From Ficedula albicollis (Eukaryota > Chordata > Aves > Passeriformes > Muscicapidae), in NCBI RefSeq assembly GCF_000247815.1, contig NC_021677.1:58348911-58412910 (forward strand): a stretch of 64,000 bases of DNA, read 5' to 3'. A program made the translations under genes and the position numbers. The notes below the pieces were generated by a model. That model saw nothing but the letters and a program-made list of their open reading frames with translations. It did not search any database and had not been told where the DNA came from. Position 1 is the stretch's first letter. Each line of letters opens with the position of its first letter. Shown in pieces: positions 14,081 to 27,129 of the stretch.

Positions 14081-14904
14081 ACATGAAATGTTTGTCACAG
14101 GCTTCCTGCCATGGGCACTTCTGCTAATTTAACTCTACATCAAGGTTCTGTGCTCCACCTACAGTGTCCCTGGCCCTTGGGAACACAGGCTGCAAAACAC
14201 CAGGGACCTGCCAAGAAGCCAAGAGCTCTGGCTGCCCCTCCAGAGCCTGGTGCAGAGCCATGTCACAGACCCTGCCTGCCCAGCAGCAGCTCTGGCCACC
14301 ATGGACACTTTCCCTGCCCACGCCCAGCCCCAGCAGTGCAAGAGCTGTGGCTCATTGCATCATCCCCACCCCAGCTCCCTGGGGCAGGAATCCATCAGCC
14401 CCAAACCTGCCAACTTTCCCTGGGGGATCTCCACCAGCTGAGAGGAGCTGGGGAAATGCTTGCCCCGTGTCCCACAAAATACCCATATTTCAAATCACCT
14501 CCTGGTCACAGGGCATGCCAAAATTAAGACCTTTTCCAGCACCTGGTGAGCAGCACCAGTTCCTGGTATTCTCCTGAGGCCAACACCAGAACTCCTGCCC
14601 CAAGCCCTCTGTGCCAGCTCCTGCCAGCTTGCAAAGACTTGCCCCAGAGGAATGGGTTGGTTGGGTTGGAGGGTTGGAAGAGCCTGGGAAGGGCTGCTGT
14701 GGGCATGTATTCAGCCTTACCCATCACAGGCAAGAGGATCTCACTCAGATTCCTGGGAGAGCAGAAATGAAGGCAGAAATGGAGCAATCAGCCTCTGAGG
14801 AAAGGATGGAGAGGGGAAGGTTTAAGGGCAGGGTGTTTCTCAGCCCCCAGCCTGACAGAGCTCAAGAAATTTGGACAAGGCTCTCAGGCACATGGTGGGA
14901 TTCT

Positions 14905-14946
14905 TGGGGTTGTCCTGTGCAGGGCCAGGAGTTGGACTTGAATGAT
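14905..14946 (+). mobile_element. CR1-like 3' end cut off by the duplication junction
   Basis: The sequence GTCCTGTGCAGGGCCAGGAG then TTGGACTTGAATGAT is the start of the CR1-type 3' end that is complete at 16211-16296. In copy 1 it stops at the junction with copy 2. Confidence 0.7.
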
Positions 14947-15255
14947 ATCACAGATGGGCAAAAAGACAAAGGGAGGAGGATGAATAAGACAATGCACAGA
15001 TCCTGCAGGTACAGAGGGAGGTGTGTCTGTGGGCTGGCTTGGCTGAACATGGATTTGCAAAGACTTGTCCAGTGATTGACCAACCTGCCAAGGTGCAGCT
15101 AACATGACCTGCTAACAAGGGCACAATGGAAAGCCCCTCAAAGACCTGCAGTTACTGGCTAAGAATAAGGGGAGAAAAAAAGAACAGAAGATTTTACTGC
15201 TGCTGGAGAGCACAGTTCCTGGGACAAAAATGCTTCCCCATCAGCATAAGGGAAA

Positions 15256-15386
15256 TATCATTGGGGCTTGGATGGGGATTGGAGCAACCTGGTATAGCAG
15301 AAGGTGTCCTTGCCCATGGCAGGGGTTTGGAACAAGATGATCCCCAAGGTCCCTTCCAACCCAAACCATTTTGTGGTTCCATGAAA
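15256..15386 (+). mobile_element. CR1 LINE 3' fragment (in duplication copy 2)
   Basis: This is the same element as at 13950, displaced by exactly 1306 bp. It is a copy made by the tandem duplication and not a separate insertion. Confidence 0.86.
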
Positions 15387-16210
15387 ACATGAAATGTTTG
15401 TCACAGGCTTCCTGCCATGGGCACTTCTGCTAATTTAACTCTACATCAAGGTTCTGTGCTCCACCTACAGTGTCCCTGGCCCTTGGGAACACAGGCTGCA
15501 AAACACCAGGGACCTGCCAAGAAGCCAAGAGCTCTGGCTGCCCCTCCAGAGCCTGGTGCAGAGCCATGTCACAGACCCTGCCTGCCCAGCAGCAGCTCTG
15601 GCCACCATGGACACTTTCCCTGCCCACGCCCAGCCCCAGCAGTGCAAGAGCTGTGGCTCATTGCATCATCCCCACCCCAGCTCCCTGGGGCAGGAATCCA
15701 TCAGCCCCAAACCTGCCAACTTTCCCTGGGGGATCTCCACCAGCTGAGAGGAGCTGGGGAAATGCTTGCCCCGTGTCCCACAAAATACCCATATTTCAAA
15801 TCACCTCCTGGTCACAGGGCATGCCAAAATTAAGACCTTTTCCAGCACCTGGTGAGCAGCACCAGTTCCTGGTATTCTCCTGAGGCCAACACCAGAACTC
15901 CTGCCCCAAGCCCTCTGTGCCAGCTCCTGCCAGCTTGCAAAGACTTGCCCCAGAGGAATGGGTTGGTTGGGTTGGAGGGTTGGAAGAGCCTGGGAAGGGC
16001 TGCTGTGGGCATGTATTCAGCCTTACCCATCACAGGCAAGAGGATCTCACTCAGATTCCTGGGAGAGCAGAAATGAAGGCAGAAATGGAGCAATCAGCCT
16101 CTGAGGAAAGGATGGAGAGGGGAAGGTTTAAGGGCAGGGTGTTTCTCAGCCCCCAGCCTGACAGAGCTCAAGAAATTTGGACAAGGCTCTCAGGCACATG
16201 GTGGGATTCT

Positions 16211-16296
16211 TGGGGTTGTCCTGTGCAGGGCCAGGAGTTGGACTTGAATGATCCTTGTGGGTCCCTCCCAACTCAGGATATTCTGTGCTTCTATGA
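16211..16296 (+). mobile_element. CR1-like 3' end fragment
   Basis: The sequence contains GCAGGGCCAGGAGTTGGACT, GATCCTTGTGGGTCCCTCCC and ATATTCTGTGCTTCTATG, the 3' tail of an avian CR1 subfamily. It spans the right boundary (16252) of the 1306-bp duplication. Confidence 0.8.
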
Positions 16297-17765
16297 AAGT
16301 GGAGTCTGAGTGTTTCCAGGAATATCTCAGTAACACTGTCAGAGAAAAGCTGCTCCAAAACAGCTCCCTTTGGGCTGGAGAGCAGCCAGAGTCATTGCAC
16401 CCCCATTTCCACAGCTACCCCTGCCTTTCTCCTGGGCTGGGAGGCACAGAAAGCTCCCTGCTCTCCTGCCCTCTGCAGCAGGGGGGCTCTGCCACCATCC
16501 TGACACAGCACAGTCCTCAAAGCAGATGCAACTGCACATTAATATCAAGAATCAAGAGCTTTTAGCCTGAGTGATCCATGAAATCTGAAGAGAAGGGGCT
16601 GGTGCCAGAGCCAGCTGAGGGCCTTGGACACCCACCCCTGTCTCAGGGTGTGGGGAGGGAGGGAGTGAAGCCACTGCTGGGCATCACTGCACCACACCCA
16701 CAATTTTTCAGCCCTTTCTTTGTGGGCTTTTCTATTTTTGACCTTCTGCCTAATCACATAAGCTGCTTTCCAGAGCAACTACAGCCTTTGCAGCTTTTAT
16801 TGACTTCCTCTGAAAACAGACTGAGGATTGCCAGGAGGGAGATGCCACAGCCACGCTCACTTTGATGTGGTTTATTTACCTGGATAGCTCTTGGGCTTCA
16901 AATAATGCCAGGCAAGTGAAGGGCTGGCAGTGCCCAGCTGGTATCTTGAGACTCAGAAGCAAAATACATTATTAAAGCAAGAGCTTACAACTCTCTCCAT
17001 GCAGCAAAGGCAGAACTAGAAAGCCAAATCACCCTCCATTTCACCATAAACACTGGGTGTTGGGTTTTAAGGAGCATCTCACTGTGACCTCAAAGGCCCA
17101 CTTCATGTGTGGTGGCATGGAAGGGAACCCAAAGGTGAAAAGGCTTAATTAGTAATACTTCAAGCTGATTACCATGGCCCATATATAGGGTGACCTGCAT
17201 CTACTATCACTTAGCATGGTAATGACTAAGTACAGTATGTGGTTTAAATATCTCCCTAACACTAAAGCTAAATGCATCTATAACCCTAACCCTCTAATTG
17301 ACTGATTCTAAATATGATAGATTAGCTTTCCATCTCATTATATGGATCTAATCAGGGGATGAGGGCTCCTATACCCTTGGACACTTGGTTTTTTCATCTC
17401 TACTGTCCTACAACAGCAATTAAGAGAAAATTACTTCTCTACTCGGTTTGTTACAGGTTTATCTTGTACCCTATCTTAGGAAGATTCTGGATTAATTTAT
17501 GATGGTCATAAAAACAAGCTGCAGAACCCTTTCTATCTTGGTGGACACCAAGATTTAGAAGCTTGCCTGTGTGCCCTTTTCCTGATGACCCTAAATCAGC
17601 ACAGGGCTCCTGCTGCCTGTGGTCATCACTCCATCAACACTGTCTCAGGGGCAGCAGTTCCCAGGGGGCAAGGAGCAGGGGAGGGTCTAGGCACCAACAA
17701 CAGCTTAGGGTTCAATCACCTTTTCTCAACCAGAATGCTCATCTAAATATGGTCTAAATCAGAGT
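16297..17765. other. intergenic, nothing recognised
   Basis: This is unique-looking sequence. An AT-rich part at 17140-17500 includes two TAACCC units (17282-17293), too few to call an interstitial telomeric repeat. No gene was seen. Confidence 0.6.
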
Positions 17766-17841
17766 GGTCTGTGCAGGGCCAGGAGCTGGACTCAATGTCC
17801 TTGTGGGTCCCAATAACTCAGAATATTCTATGATTCTGTGC
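17766..17841 (+). mobile_element. CR1-like 3' end fragment
   Basis: The sequence contains GTGCAGGGCCAGGAGCTGGA, CAATGTCCTTGTGGGTCCC and GAATATTCTATGATTCTGTG, the last being the terminal 8-bp-type repeat of CR1. It resembles the fragment at 16211. Confidence 0.82.
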
Positions 17842-18336
17842 TTGAAAGCAGCTTCCTGACTCCAGTCTCAGGTGTCTTCTCCTACATTGCCCAAGCCCAA
17901 GGTCCTGCACACCAGGGAGGCTCCACTCCCCCAGGAGCTGCTCACCATGACCCCAGCCTGAGTGCATAGGTGGGTGGAGGACTAAAGCCAAGTCCCTGAG
18001 TGACCTCAAGTGCCTCTTCCAGCCCAGCTGAGCACTAATAAGCTTTCTGCATTAAGGCTTTCACTCCAGGCAGCTCCTTGCTCATGCCTTGTCTCTGCCT
18101 AGGAGCCAGTCTCCAAGGCAGGATACTGTGGGCCACCTGCCTGGTGGGGAACTCCAGGTGCTCCAAACCCATTTGTTAGGGCCCTAAATCGCTGGAGGAG
18201 TCCTTGGGGTCCACTCATGCTCCACCAAAACTGTGAGACACCTTTATCAAGTTGCCCTGAAAGTTTGGCCACCACCACCAGTCTCCCTGGTACCTCCTTC
18301 TGTCCCAGGAGACACATCCCCTCTTGCTGAGAGAAA

Positions 18337-20410
18337 ATCCATCATCCATCCATCATCCATCATCCATCCATCCATCATCCATCATCCATCCATCATCCAT
18401 CATCCATCCATCCATCATCCATCATCCATCCATCATCCATCATCCATCCATCCATCATCCATCATCCATCCATCATCCATCATCCATCCATCCATCATCC
18501 ATCATCCATCCATCATCCATCATCCATCCATCCATCATCCATCATCCATCCATCATCCATCATCCATCCATCCATCATCCATCATCCATCCATCATCCAT
18601 CATCCATCCATCCATCATCCATCATCCATCCATCATCCATCATCCATCCATCCATCATCCATCATCCATCCATCATCCATCATCCATCCATCCATCATCC
18701 ATCATCCATCCATCATCCATCATCCATCCATCCATCATCCATCATCCATCCATCATCCATCATCCATCCATCCATCATCCATCATCCATCCATCATCCAT
18801 CATCCATCCATCCATCATCCATCATCCATCCATCATCCATCATCCATCCATCCATCATCCATCATCCATCCATCATCCATCATCCATCCATCCATCATCC
18901 ATCATCCATCCATCATCCATCATCCATCCATCCATCATCCATCATCCATCCATCATCCATCATCCATCCATCCATCATCCATCATCCATCCATCATCCAT
19001 CATCCATCCATCCATCATCCATCATCCATCCATCATCCATCATCCATCCATCCATCATCCATCATCCATCCATCATCCATCATCCATCCATCCATCATCC
19101 ATCATCCATCCATCATCCATCATCCATCCATCCATCATCCATCATCCATCCATCATCCATCATCCATCCATCCATCATCCATCATCCATCCATCATCCAT
19201 CATCCATCCATCCATCATCCATCATCCATCCATCATCCATCATCCATCCATCCATCATCCATCATCCATCCATCATCCATCATCCATCCATCCATCATCC
19301 ATCATCCATCCATCATCCATCATCCATCCATCCATCATCCATCATCCATCCATCATCCATCATCCATCCATCCATCATCCATCATCCATCCATCATCCAT
19401 CATCCATCCATCCATCATCCATCATCCATCCATCATCCATCATCCATCCATCCATCATCCATCATCCATCCATCATCCATCATCCATCCATCCATCATCC
19501 ATCATCCATCCATCATCCATCATCCATCCATCCATCATCCATCATCCATCCATCATCCATCATCCATCCATCCATCATCCATCATCCATCCATCATCCAT
19601 CATCCATCCATCCATCATCCATCATCCATCCATCATCCATCATCCATCCATCCATCATCCATCATCCATCCATCATCCATCATCCATCCATCCATCATCC
19701 ATCATCCATCCATCATCCATCATCCATCCATCCATCATCCATCATCCATCCATCATCCATCATCCATCCATCCATCATCCATCATCCATCCATCATCCAT
19801 CATCCATCCATCCATCATCCATCATCCATCCATCATCCATCATCCATCCATCCATCATCCATCATCCATCCATCATCCATCATCCATCCATCCATCATCC
19901 ATCATCCATCCATCATCCATCATCCATCCATCCATCATCCATCATCCATCCATCATCCATCATCCATCCATCCATCATCCATCATCCATCCATCATCCAT
20001 CATCCATCCATCCATCATCCATCATCCATCCATCATCCATCATCCATCCATCCATCATCCATCATCCATCCATCATCCATCATCCATCCATCCATCATCC
20101 ATCATCCATCCATCATCCATCATCCATCCATCCATCATCCATCATCCATCCATCATCCATCATCCATCCATCCATCATCCATCATCCATCCATCATCCAT
20201 CATCCATCCATCCATCATCCATCATCCATCCATCATCCATCATCCATCCATCCATCATCCATCATCCATCCATCATCCATCATCCATCCATCCATCATCC
20301 ATCATCCATCCATCATCCATCATCCATCCATCCATCATCCATCCATCATCCATCCATCCATCATCCATCCATCCATCCATCCATCCATCCATCATCCATC
20401 CACCCATCCC
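18337..20410 (+). repeat. satellite-like CATC/CAT array with 40-bp higher-order unit
   Basis: The array is built only of CATC and CAT. A 40-bp unit (seven CATC and four CAT in fixed order) repeats about 50 times from 18337 to about 20343 without a difference that I can see. It decays into plain (CATC)n with interruptions to about 20410. No plus frame can contain a stop, because the only trinucleotides are CAT, ATC, TCC, CCA and TCA. This explains reading frames of 700-750 codons of His-Pro-Ser-Ile. Because 40 is not divisible by 3, the predicted peptide has a 40-residue period over 120 bp. Confidence 0.97.
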
Positions 20411-21170
20411 TCTAGCCCCTCTGCCCAGGCCTGGCTAAATGGGAGGAAGAGGAGGTTGATGCTTCTTTGCCCAAGATGCTCTTAGAGGAACTGAGGACCA
20501 CCCACCTCTACTAACTGTTAGGCCATGGGTGCTTTGTTTCCCCTGTGTTTAACCAAATTCAGAGGCCATGGAGCCATGGATACCTTTACAGACACCCTGG
20601 CTGCTCCAGACTATGTGTAGGCACAGAGTAATTGACCACGGGGAGATGAACTACGTTATAATTTTGTCATTTTCCACCCAAGCATCTCCGGCACTGATTG
20701 CAGCTTGGGGATTTTCCATGTCAGACAAATTACGAGACTCCACCAAAATAGCTGAGAGACAGCACCATTTTGGGTTACAACATCTTCACCAGATGGGCAC
20801 CAGCAGCAGTGCCCATTGTGTGTGCAGGACGCTCGGGGCCATGGTAAATTGGTGCACTGGGAGGAAAATTAAAGGAGTCGGGGTAACAGATGAGAGAAGA
20901 CATCCCAAACTGGCAGGGGAAACTCTTGCTCATTGTAAGCAGAAACAAAAGAGCCTTTGGTGCCAGGTTTAATTTAGACACAGGCTGTACGTTGCAATTT
21001 CCACGGGTCTGCAGAGAGCCCTGGTGAATCTTGGGGATGAAGGTTCCCACAAGTGCAGCAATTTTACTGGTCCAGGCCTAGCTGAACATGCATAAAGGTC
21101 TCACTTACTCTTTTTTTTCCCCCTCCATTTAAAATTGGGTTTTAAACTACTGAGATTAGCATTTGAAAGA

Positions 21171-21286
21171 GAGCACTGTCCTGTTGCATAGGGCTCACTT
21201 GACCCCTTTCCTCAAGCAGCTGGAGAGAGAGCACTGTCCTGTTGCATAGGGCTCACTTCACCTCTTTCCTCAGGCAGCTGGAGGCA
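21171..21286. repeat. 58-bp tandem duplication
   Basis: Two copies each start GAGCACTGTCCTGTTGCATA, at 21171 and 21229. They differ at about five positions, which argues for a real, not very recent event. Confidence 0.9.
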
Positions 21287-22600
21287 GGTTTTCCCCACTG
21301 TCCAGGGAAGTGGCAGAAGCACCAGACTGTTCAAAACCACCACCCAGACTTCCCCTTGGAGAAAGGGCTGGTGATGAGTGAGAATAAAGGGCCTGAGAAG
21401 AAAGAGGCAGAAAGGCTGCCCCAAGGAGAGCAACATGTCCAGATACGTCTGTCAGATAACAATACCTAGCTCAAGCCTTTCACAGAGCTTAAAAATAATG
21501 ATGACTCAATTCCAGGTGAAATACTCACCTGTAATGCTGCCCTCCTGCCTCAGTCAGGTTTGAGCTACTGATGGTGCTGCCATTGCTCCAAACTGGGGAG
21601 ACAGCAACATCCCAGAAGCTGGAGGAGACCCTGGCTACAGCAATTTGCAAACCCAACAACCCTATTCTTGGGATAAACGTGACACTGTGTCTCAGTTCAG
21701 AAGAAAACCATGGTTAGCACCAATCCCTAACAAAGCTCTTGATACCCTGTTTCTTCCAGACAGCATTTGGGAGAAGAAAGCCAGACTTTTGTGCAGGAGG
21801 CATCTCTGGGCAGCAGACAGGCCTACAGTGACTGGGAGGTCTGGAACAGTTTCCCGTCTGGGTCTAGCAGCAGATAAGATGGAGATACATGAAATTGCCT
21901 CTTACTCCCAGCACACCTTGGCCAGTCTCCAAAAAGGGCTCATTAACAATTCCTGCAATGTTCTTCTCCTGGCAGATGTGGTGGTTATAGAGGTGGTGTT
22001 GAAGTCATTGCAGTGGTTTGAAGATCTGGAGATCCTGTTCCTGGAATCAAGTGCGGTTCCATTTAAGAAGAAATGCAGTTTTAGTTGTCACTGTTGAAGA
22101 AAAACCGAGGCCCTGACCCCAGTCCACATTAAATTGTTAGAAATGAGAAGCCAGGTGATGAATAAACCCCTCATTTGAGGGAGGGGGAAGGAGGCACTGG
22201 AGGAACTGAGTCACCGGTTTTGAGCAATCCTGAACTCGCTGCTAAAATCTCTCAACTCCACTTTTATAAGACCCACTGCCAACAACAGCTGTGGTAGCTC
22301 AGAGCTGGAGCAGAACTTACCACGGGCAAGTTAAAACTGTTTCAGGGCTAACTCCACACTGACACGTTACCTGGGGGAGCCCACGCAGGGAAGGCTTTCT
22401 CTTTGTCTGACCTAAGCTCATTTCAAGCTTCCTTCTTGAGATGAAAGGGTTTGGGGACTTTCCTTTGCAATTCTGCCCAGCAGCCTTTTGCCACAACACC
22501 TTCTAACCCCCACATCCCTGAGACCTGTGGTCCCCAAGCCTCTTTGCTCAAACTGCCCTCATTGAGGGTTTTCCCCAGTGTGGATGGGGCAGAAATGATG

Positions 22601-22735
22601 ATTCTGTGTGCCTTCGCTGCCTGCAAGTGGCCAGAGGCACCTCTAAAATATAGTGAATCTTCTCAGTTATTCTGTGTGCCTTCGCTGCCTGCAAGTGGCC
22701 CGAGGCACCTCTAAAGTATAGTGAATCTTCTCAGT
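22601..22735. repeat. 68-bp tandem duplication
   Basis: Two copies each start ATTCTGTGTGCCTTCGCTGC, at 22601 and 22669. They end TCTTCTCAG and show two or three substitutions. Confidence 0.9.
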
Positions 22736-23099
22736 CCCAACCCAGAGCTGGGACCCCATTTCTTGAGGACATTGCCCTCTCTCCTCTCTGTTAACTTCTG
22801 TTAAAGGCATGAGAGGGGAGACAGCCTGGCTTCTCCCTCAGCTGCCAGTCATGTACATGGACATCACTGGGACACTGGCTGTACCAAAGTCCCCGTGAGA
22901 AGACACCAGGGTTGCAAACACCAACACTGCTCCTTCTCCTCCATGCTTTTTGATCTCCTGCTCTCCTTCAGGCCTGGCTCCACCAGCAGGACACTTCCAG
23001 CCCATGGCAGCCTAGGGATGATGCTGAGTGCTGTGCCCAGGGGAAGGCAGCACAGGCAGTGGGGATGCAGGAGGTGACAGGCTTGTGCAAGGGCTGATG

Positions 23100-23361
23100 C
23101 AGGTGTTCAGAAATGCTGCTGGACCAGCCCTACACACAGTGACTACACAGCACATAAATGCCTTCCCCAGCCTTCCTCTCTTCTCCTTCCTCACTCCCGT
23201 GCCCTGCTCTGTTTGGAGACAAGTAGCCAACAGGTGTTCAGAAATGCTGCTGGACCAGCCCTACACACAGTGACTACACAGCACATAAATGCCTTCCCCA
23301 GCCTTCCTCTCTTCTCCTTCCTCACTCCTGTGCCCTGTTCTGTTTGGAGACAAGTAGCCAA
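23100..23361. repeat. 131-bp tandem duplication
   Basis: Two copies each start CAGGTGTTCAGAAATGCTGC, at 23100 and 23231. They end GACAAGTAGCCAA and differ by about two substitutions (CCCGTG/CCTGTG and TGCTCT/TGTTCT). Confidence 0.92.
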
Positions 23362-26300
23362 AGGACCACACTGTGGTGACTGTACATAAACAATAGGAAG
23401 AAATGGAAAATACACAAACCCCATGCCTGCTCACAGTTTCATCACCCACCTCTTGGTGTTTGGCATTTTTCTCCAAGCTCCAGTGCCTGGCTTCACATCA
23501 ATTCACAGACCTCAGCTTTCATCTAAAAAAATTATAATTGCATGACATTCCAGCTCCTATTGATGTGGAGAAGTGAAAGTCAGGATCCAAAATACTCATA
23601 ATACAGATGTTAAAAAAAAAGGGGGTATTAAAAAAAGAAAGAAAAGGACTCAGACATTCATTATTTTGGAAAGCTCTTGATTCCTGAGCGAGCTGAGATT
23701 TTCAGACAACCTGACTCATCATTTCTGAATGCTCTGGTTTGGCAGCTCTGTATATATTTAGTAATACAAACCCTGACTTGCAGCTTCCAATGAGAATCCT
23801 AATGGCATGATAAGACAGATTTCCATCTCATTCACGTCATTTCCAAACATCAGGACATTTACTTAGCGGGAAGAGTTGTAAAAGCTGTGAAATGGTCTCT
23901 CTGGGGAGGAGCAGAAACCTTCTGGCTGCACGCTTGAGCAGCTGAGCAAACCGAGGGGGAGCAGGCAGCAGCGAGCAGCTCCCTCCTTTCTGGCCAAGGG
24001 ACAGAGCAGATGATCCCAGCCACGTTTTCCTCTTCACTGCTCCTGGCTCTGGGCTTTGCTAATCAAGTCCATTGCCATCCCACAGCCACTGGAGCCGCTC
24101 TCAAATCTGACTGGAGAAAGAGCAGCTTCTGTAGGAGGAGCACACAGCTCCAGCGAAGAACTACTGCTGCAAACCATTTAGGACTTCACAAGGAGTGAGG
24201 AACCTGCGCCAGTCCTTGAGAATGCACTCAAAGCATTCTCATCCAGCAGTCAGAATTGAATTCTTTACCTTAAAATCCCTTGGGCACTGGAAGTCTGTGA
24301 GATTTTTTCCATTGCCTATCAAGCAGTGGTATTAAAAACCATGTCTTTGGCAGCACAACCAGCATGAGTAGTTGCAGGATGATTTTCATCTCTTCATCCC
24401 AGACCATCTGCTTCTTACCCTCAAGTTTCAAAGGCCTTGAAGGAGACGTAGGCCACTGAATTTTATAGCTAGATTTCATGAACCTCTTTGAAAATGAAAG
24501 GATTGCACCGAACACAAATTTACAGACATCAAAGGGATCTTCTTTTTTCATGCAAGCTCTAAAAGCAGTGCAAAGGGAACTAATTACAATTTGCTCAATT
24601 GCCAGTTTTCACACTGGAGTGAATACAAGCATTTTATGCTTTAAACCTTACAAACTTTTGGCTGCCAGCGTAATATACTTCTAAAGCCAGAAGCAAATTA
24701 ATAGACTAAAACCATCTTGCATCCACTGAGGCAAGCACTGAAGCCAAAAAAGCTGGCAGGGTAGCTCCTGGAAAACTCTTGCACTTTTTTTGTACCATTG
24801 TTTGATTTTCCTCTTTGTTTAATAAATCAATATTTCTTCACATATTCAATGGCAGTGCAAACACTAGTCCAACTTTTTCAAAAGCAAAGCTATTGCATTG
24901 ATACTTTTTATTGAGCTGATCTTCATCCATACTGCTGACAGAATCTCAGGGAACACAACTGAAAAGGCAGCTCCTCATAAAAAGTATGGGAGAGTTCAGG
25001 GATCTTGGCCAAATGTGGCTGACTCAGGATCTGCTGACTCCAGTGGCTGGAAGCATTACACAGACATACGAGTTCCAGGCAGGCAATGGAGGGGAAGAGC
25101 TGCCCTAAATTATAAATCAGGATCCAGGTGAATACTATATTCCTATATAGCAGAAAACCTTAGGTTTCCAAGCCCAATCACAGATCTGCCCATGAATTTG
25201 CACCAAGGGTGATGGAAGGGTGCAGTGACCCTGATGCCACTTTAAATCAATGAAAAGTGAAGCTGGGGGAGAAACTCCCTTTGTCACTTGAACCCTGCCC
25301 CATCAAGCCAACAAGCCCTGGGCCACAGCAAGTACTGACTGGCCACAGTGAGAGCTCTCCTGCTCCCCAAAATACCATCTCATACCCTCCAGAGATGTGC
25401 CAGCTTTCTGGTTTGCAGTTCACAACAATCCTAACAGACCACCTCCAGAGGTGACTTAGTTCCCTCTCTCCAAGCTTTCAGGACACAGATTGGTAGGTAT
25501 TAATATGAAATATGATATAATACTGACACATCACTAAAGCTCTCCAAAGGTGACTACTGCACATTCTTCATGCTGTCAGCGATGTGAACTCTCAGATCCT
25601 GGGGCCATGGAAATGATATCACATTTTGATGCTGAAGGCAACACTGTGGCAGCAGCTTCTTCAGCAGGAATTGTTCCATAAAGTCTCCTGAGCCCCAGAG
25701 ATGAAACCCTGGGATGATACCATTGTACTGGCAAAAAAACAAGGTGTATCACTGTTCTCCAGAACTGAGCACCAGGGAAGGAGAGGCTGCTCACAGTCCT
25801 TGAGAGTGGGAGAGTCAAAAAGCCACCAACACAAAATTCAGACAGTTTTGGGGCTCCCACTCTTGGTGGCCAACTTAGCTGCACTTACACCTTGCCAAGT
25901 GAGCACTGCTGCAGTCGTAATCCCATGAAACTGAGTAGGAACTGCAGTGAGGAATTGCTTTGGGTCATGTCTGCACCAGAAGAGTGAACACGTGAACAAG
26001 GTGCCACAGTAGGCCCCTCATGCAAATGCATCCATCCCTGTACTGCTTCTTTCTATATGGGAAAACAACTCAAGCCAGCCTGCAGGGCTGGTTCCTGGAT
26101 CATTTTTCTGAAAATCTTCTCTTTTTCTCCTGCTTACACAACACAACCCAACCTTCTTCCTCTCTTGCCCCGTGTTGGAGGAGCTGGGTATCTACAAGGG
26201 ATGGGCTGCAATGTGGCCAGAAGGTGCCCATGGAGAGGAAGGGAGATCAGAGGATGAAGCTGTGCTTACCAAAAGAGGAGACACAGGAAAGAAAGGGGGA

Positions 26301-27129
26301 GAACTGGTGGAACACACACGCTCAAAGACAAGAAGAGTCCTAGGGTAACTGAGTCTCTGCCCCAGCTGTCAGACAGTTCAGAGATGCTTTAGAGGTAGAA
26401 GTGATTCAGTTGAGTAGAGAGGACTGGAGTGGGAAGGAATAACTCTTGCATGTACATCTCAGCTTTGATTTCTCCTTCCTAACTCGTTCTCCCAGCAGGT
26501 GAGCATGTACAGACCAGGGGGGCTGTACCTCTGTAATTTCCATGCCCCAGGCTCCTGCCCCCCTACATAACCTCCACAGCTGCAGTGGGGCAAGGTCTGT
26601 GCAGAGCTGCCCCTCTCTGCTGCACCTCGCTCTTCTCTCAAGTTAAAGCATGTGAGGAGCCCTATATAAACATCATCAGTTTTGCAAGAGGTTAGAAATC
26701 CTTCTCCAGGAATTCATATCTGCCCAAGGAAGAGGCTATAAACCTGTCACACAGTTTCAAGCCCAGCAAGGAGTGCAAAGGTGTGCCAAGGAGCTACAGA
26801 AAAATCATCCAACTTCCAGGAGAATAAGAAAAGCACAGAACCATCTCCCAGAGCAACTGGGTTCTAAAATCTGCAATGAAAAATCATCTCAGTCTGCCTG
26901 CAGCAGAAGCGTGAGGACGCAAGCGATAAGAAGTGCCCTGTAAGTAATGAGCTCTTAAATCCAAACAAAACCAAGTCACTTCATCTTCAGATAAGGTTTA
27001 TCACTCTCATGGGAGAAAAGCCATCCTTTTGTGTTACCTGTTGGTTGACAACTCTGCTCTCAAGCAGCTTGCCAGCTCTGTGGCTCCCATTGCAATAATG
27101 CTACAAATAATTTAAGTGCTACCACTTTG

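Larger units (their letters stand above)
13641..16252. repeat. 1306-bp tandem duplication (two copies)
   Basis: Copy 1 is 13641-14946 and copy 2 is 14947-16252, with a constant offset of 1306. The copies look identical by eye over the whole unit, including the short reading frames repeated at the same offset. The internal junction joins ...GGACTTGAATGAT to ATCACAGATGGG. The right end of the unit falls inside a CR1-like 3' end, which continues past 16252 only after the second copy. Confidence 0.97.
20411..27129. other. intergenic, short tandem duplications only
   Basis: I recognised no coding exon. The stretch contains tandem duplications at 21171, 22601 and 23100. The part at 20570-21050 is unique-looking with no repeat resemblance and might be a conserved non-coding element, which cannot be tested here. 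The ends of PRKCH transcripts may reach into its right part. Confidence 0.55.

Noticed and set aside
13820..15883. Frames of 60-154 codons that occur twice with identical sequence
   Set aside because: They repeat because the DNA is tandemly duplicated. No motif supports coding, and several overlap on opposite strands.
17279..17294. TAACCCTAACCC, telomere-like
   Set aside because: Only two units are present, too short to distinguish from chance.
18233..20485. Open frames of 700-750 codons rich in His-Pro-Ser-Ile
   Set aside because: They are direct translations of the CATC/CAT array, which cannot form a stop codon on the plus strand. There is no codon-level signature of a protein.
24010..24198. 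62-codon plus-strand frame with a hydrophobic, signal-peptide-like start
   Set aside because: The single short frame lacks recognisable family features, downstream exons or a clear promoter. Chance frames of this kind are expected in 64 kb.
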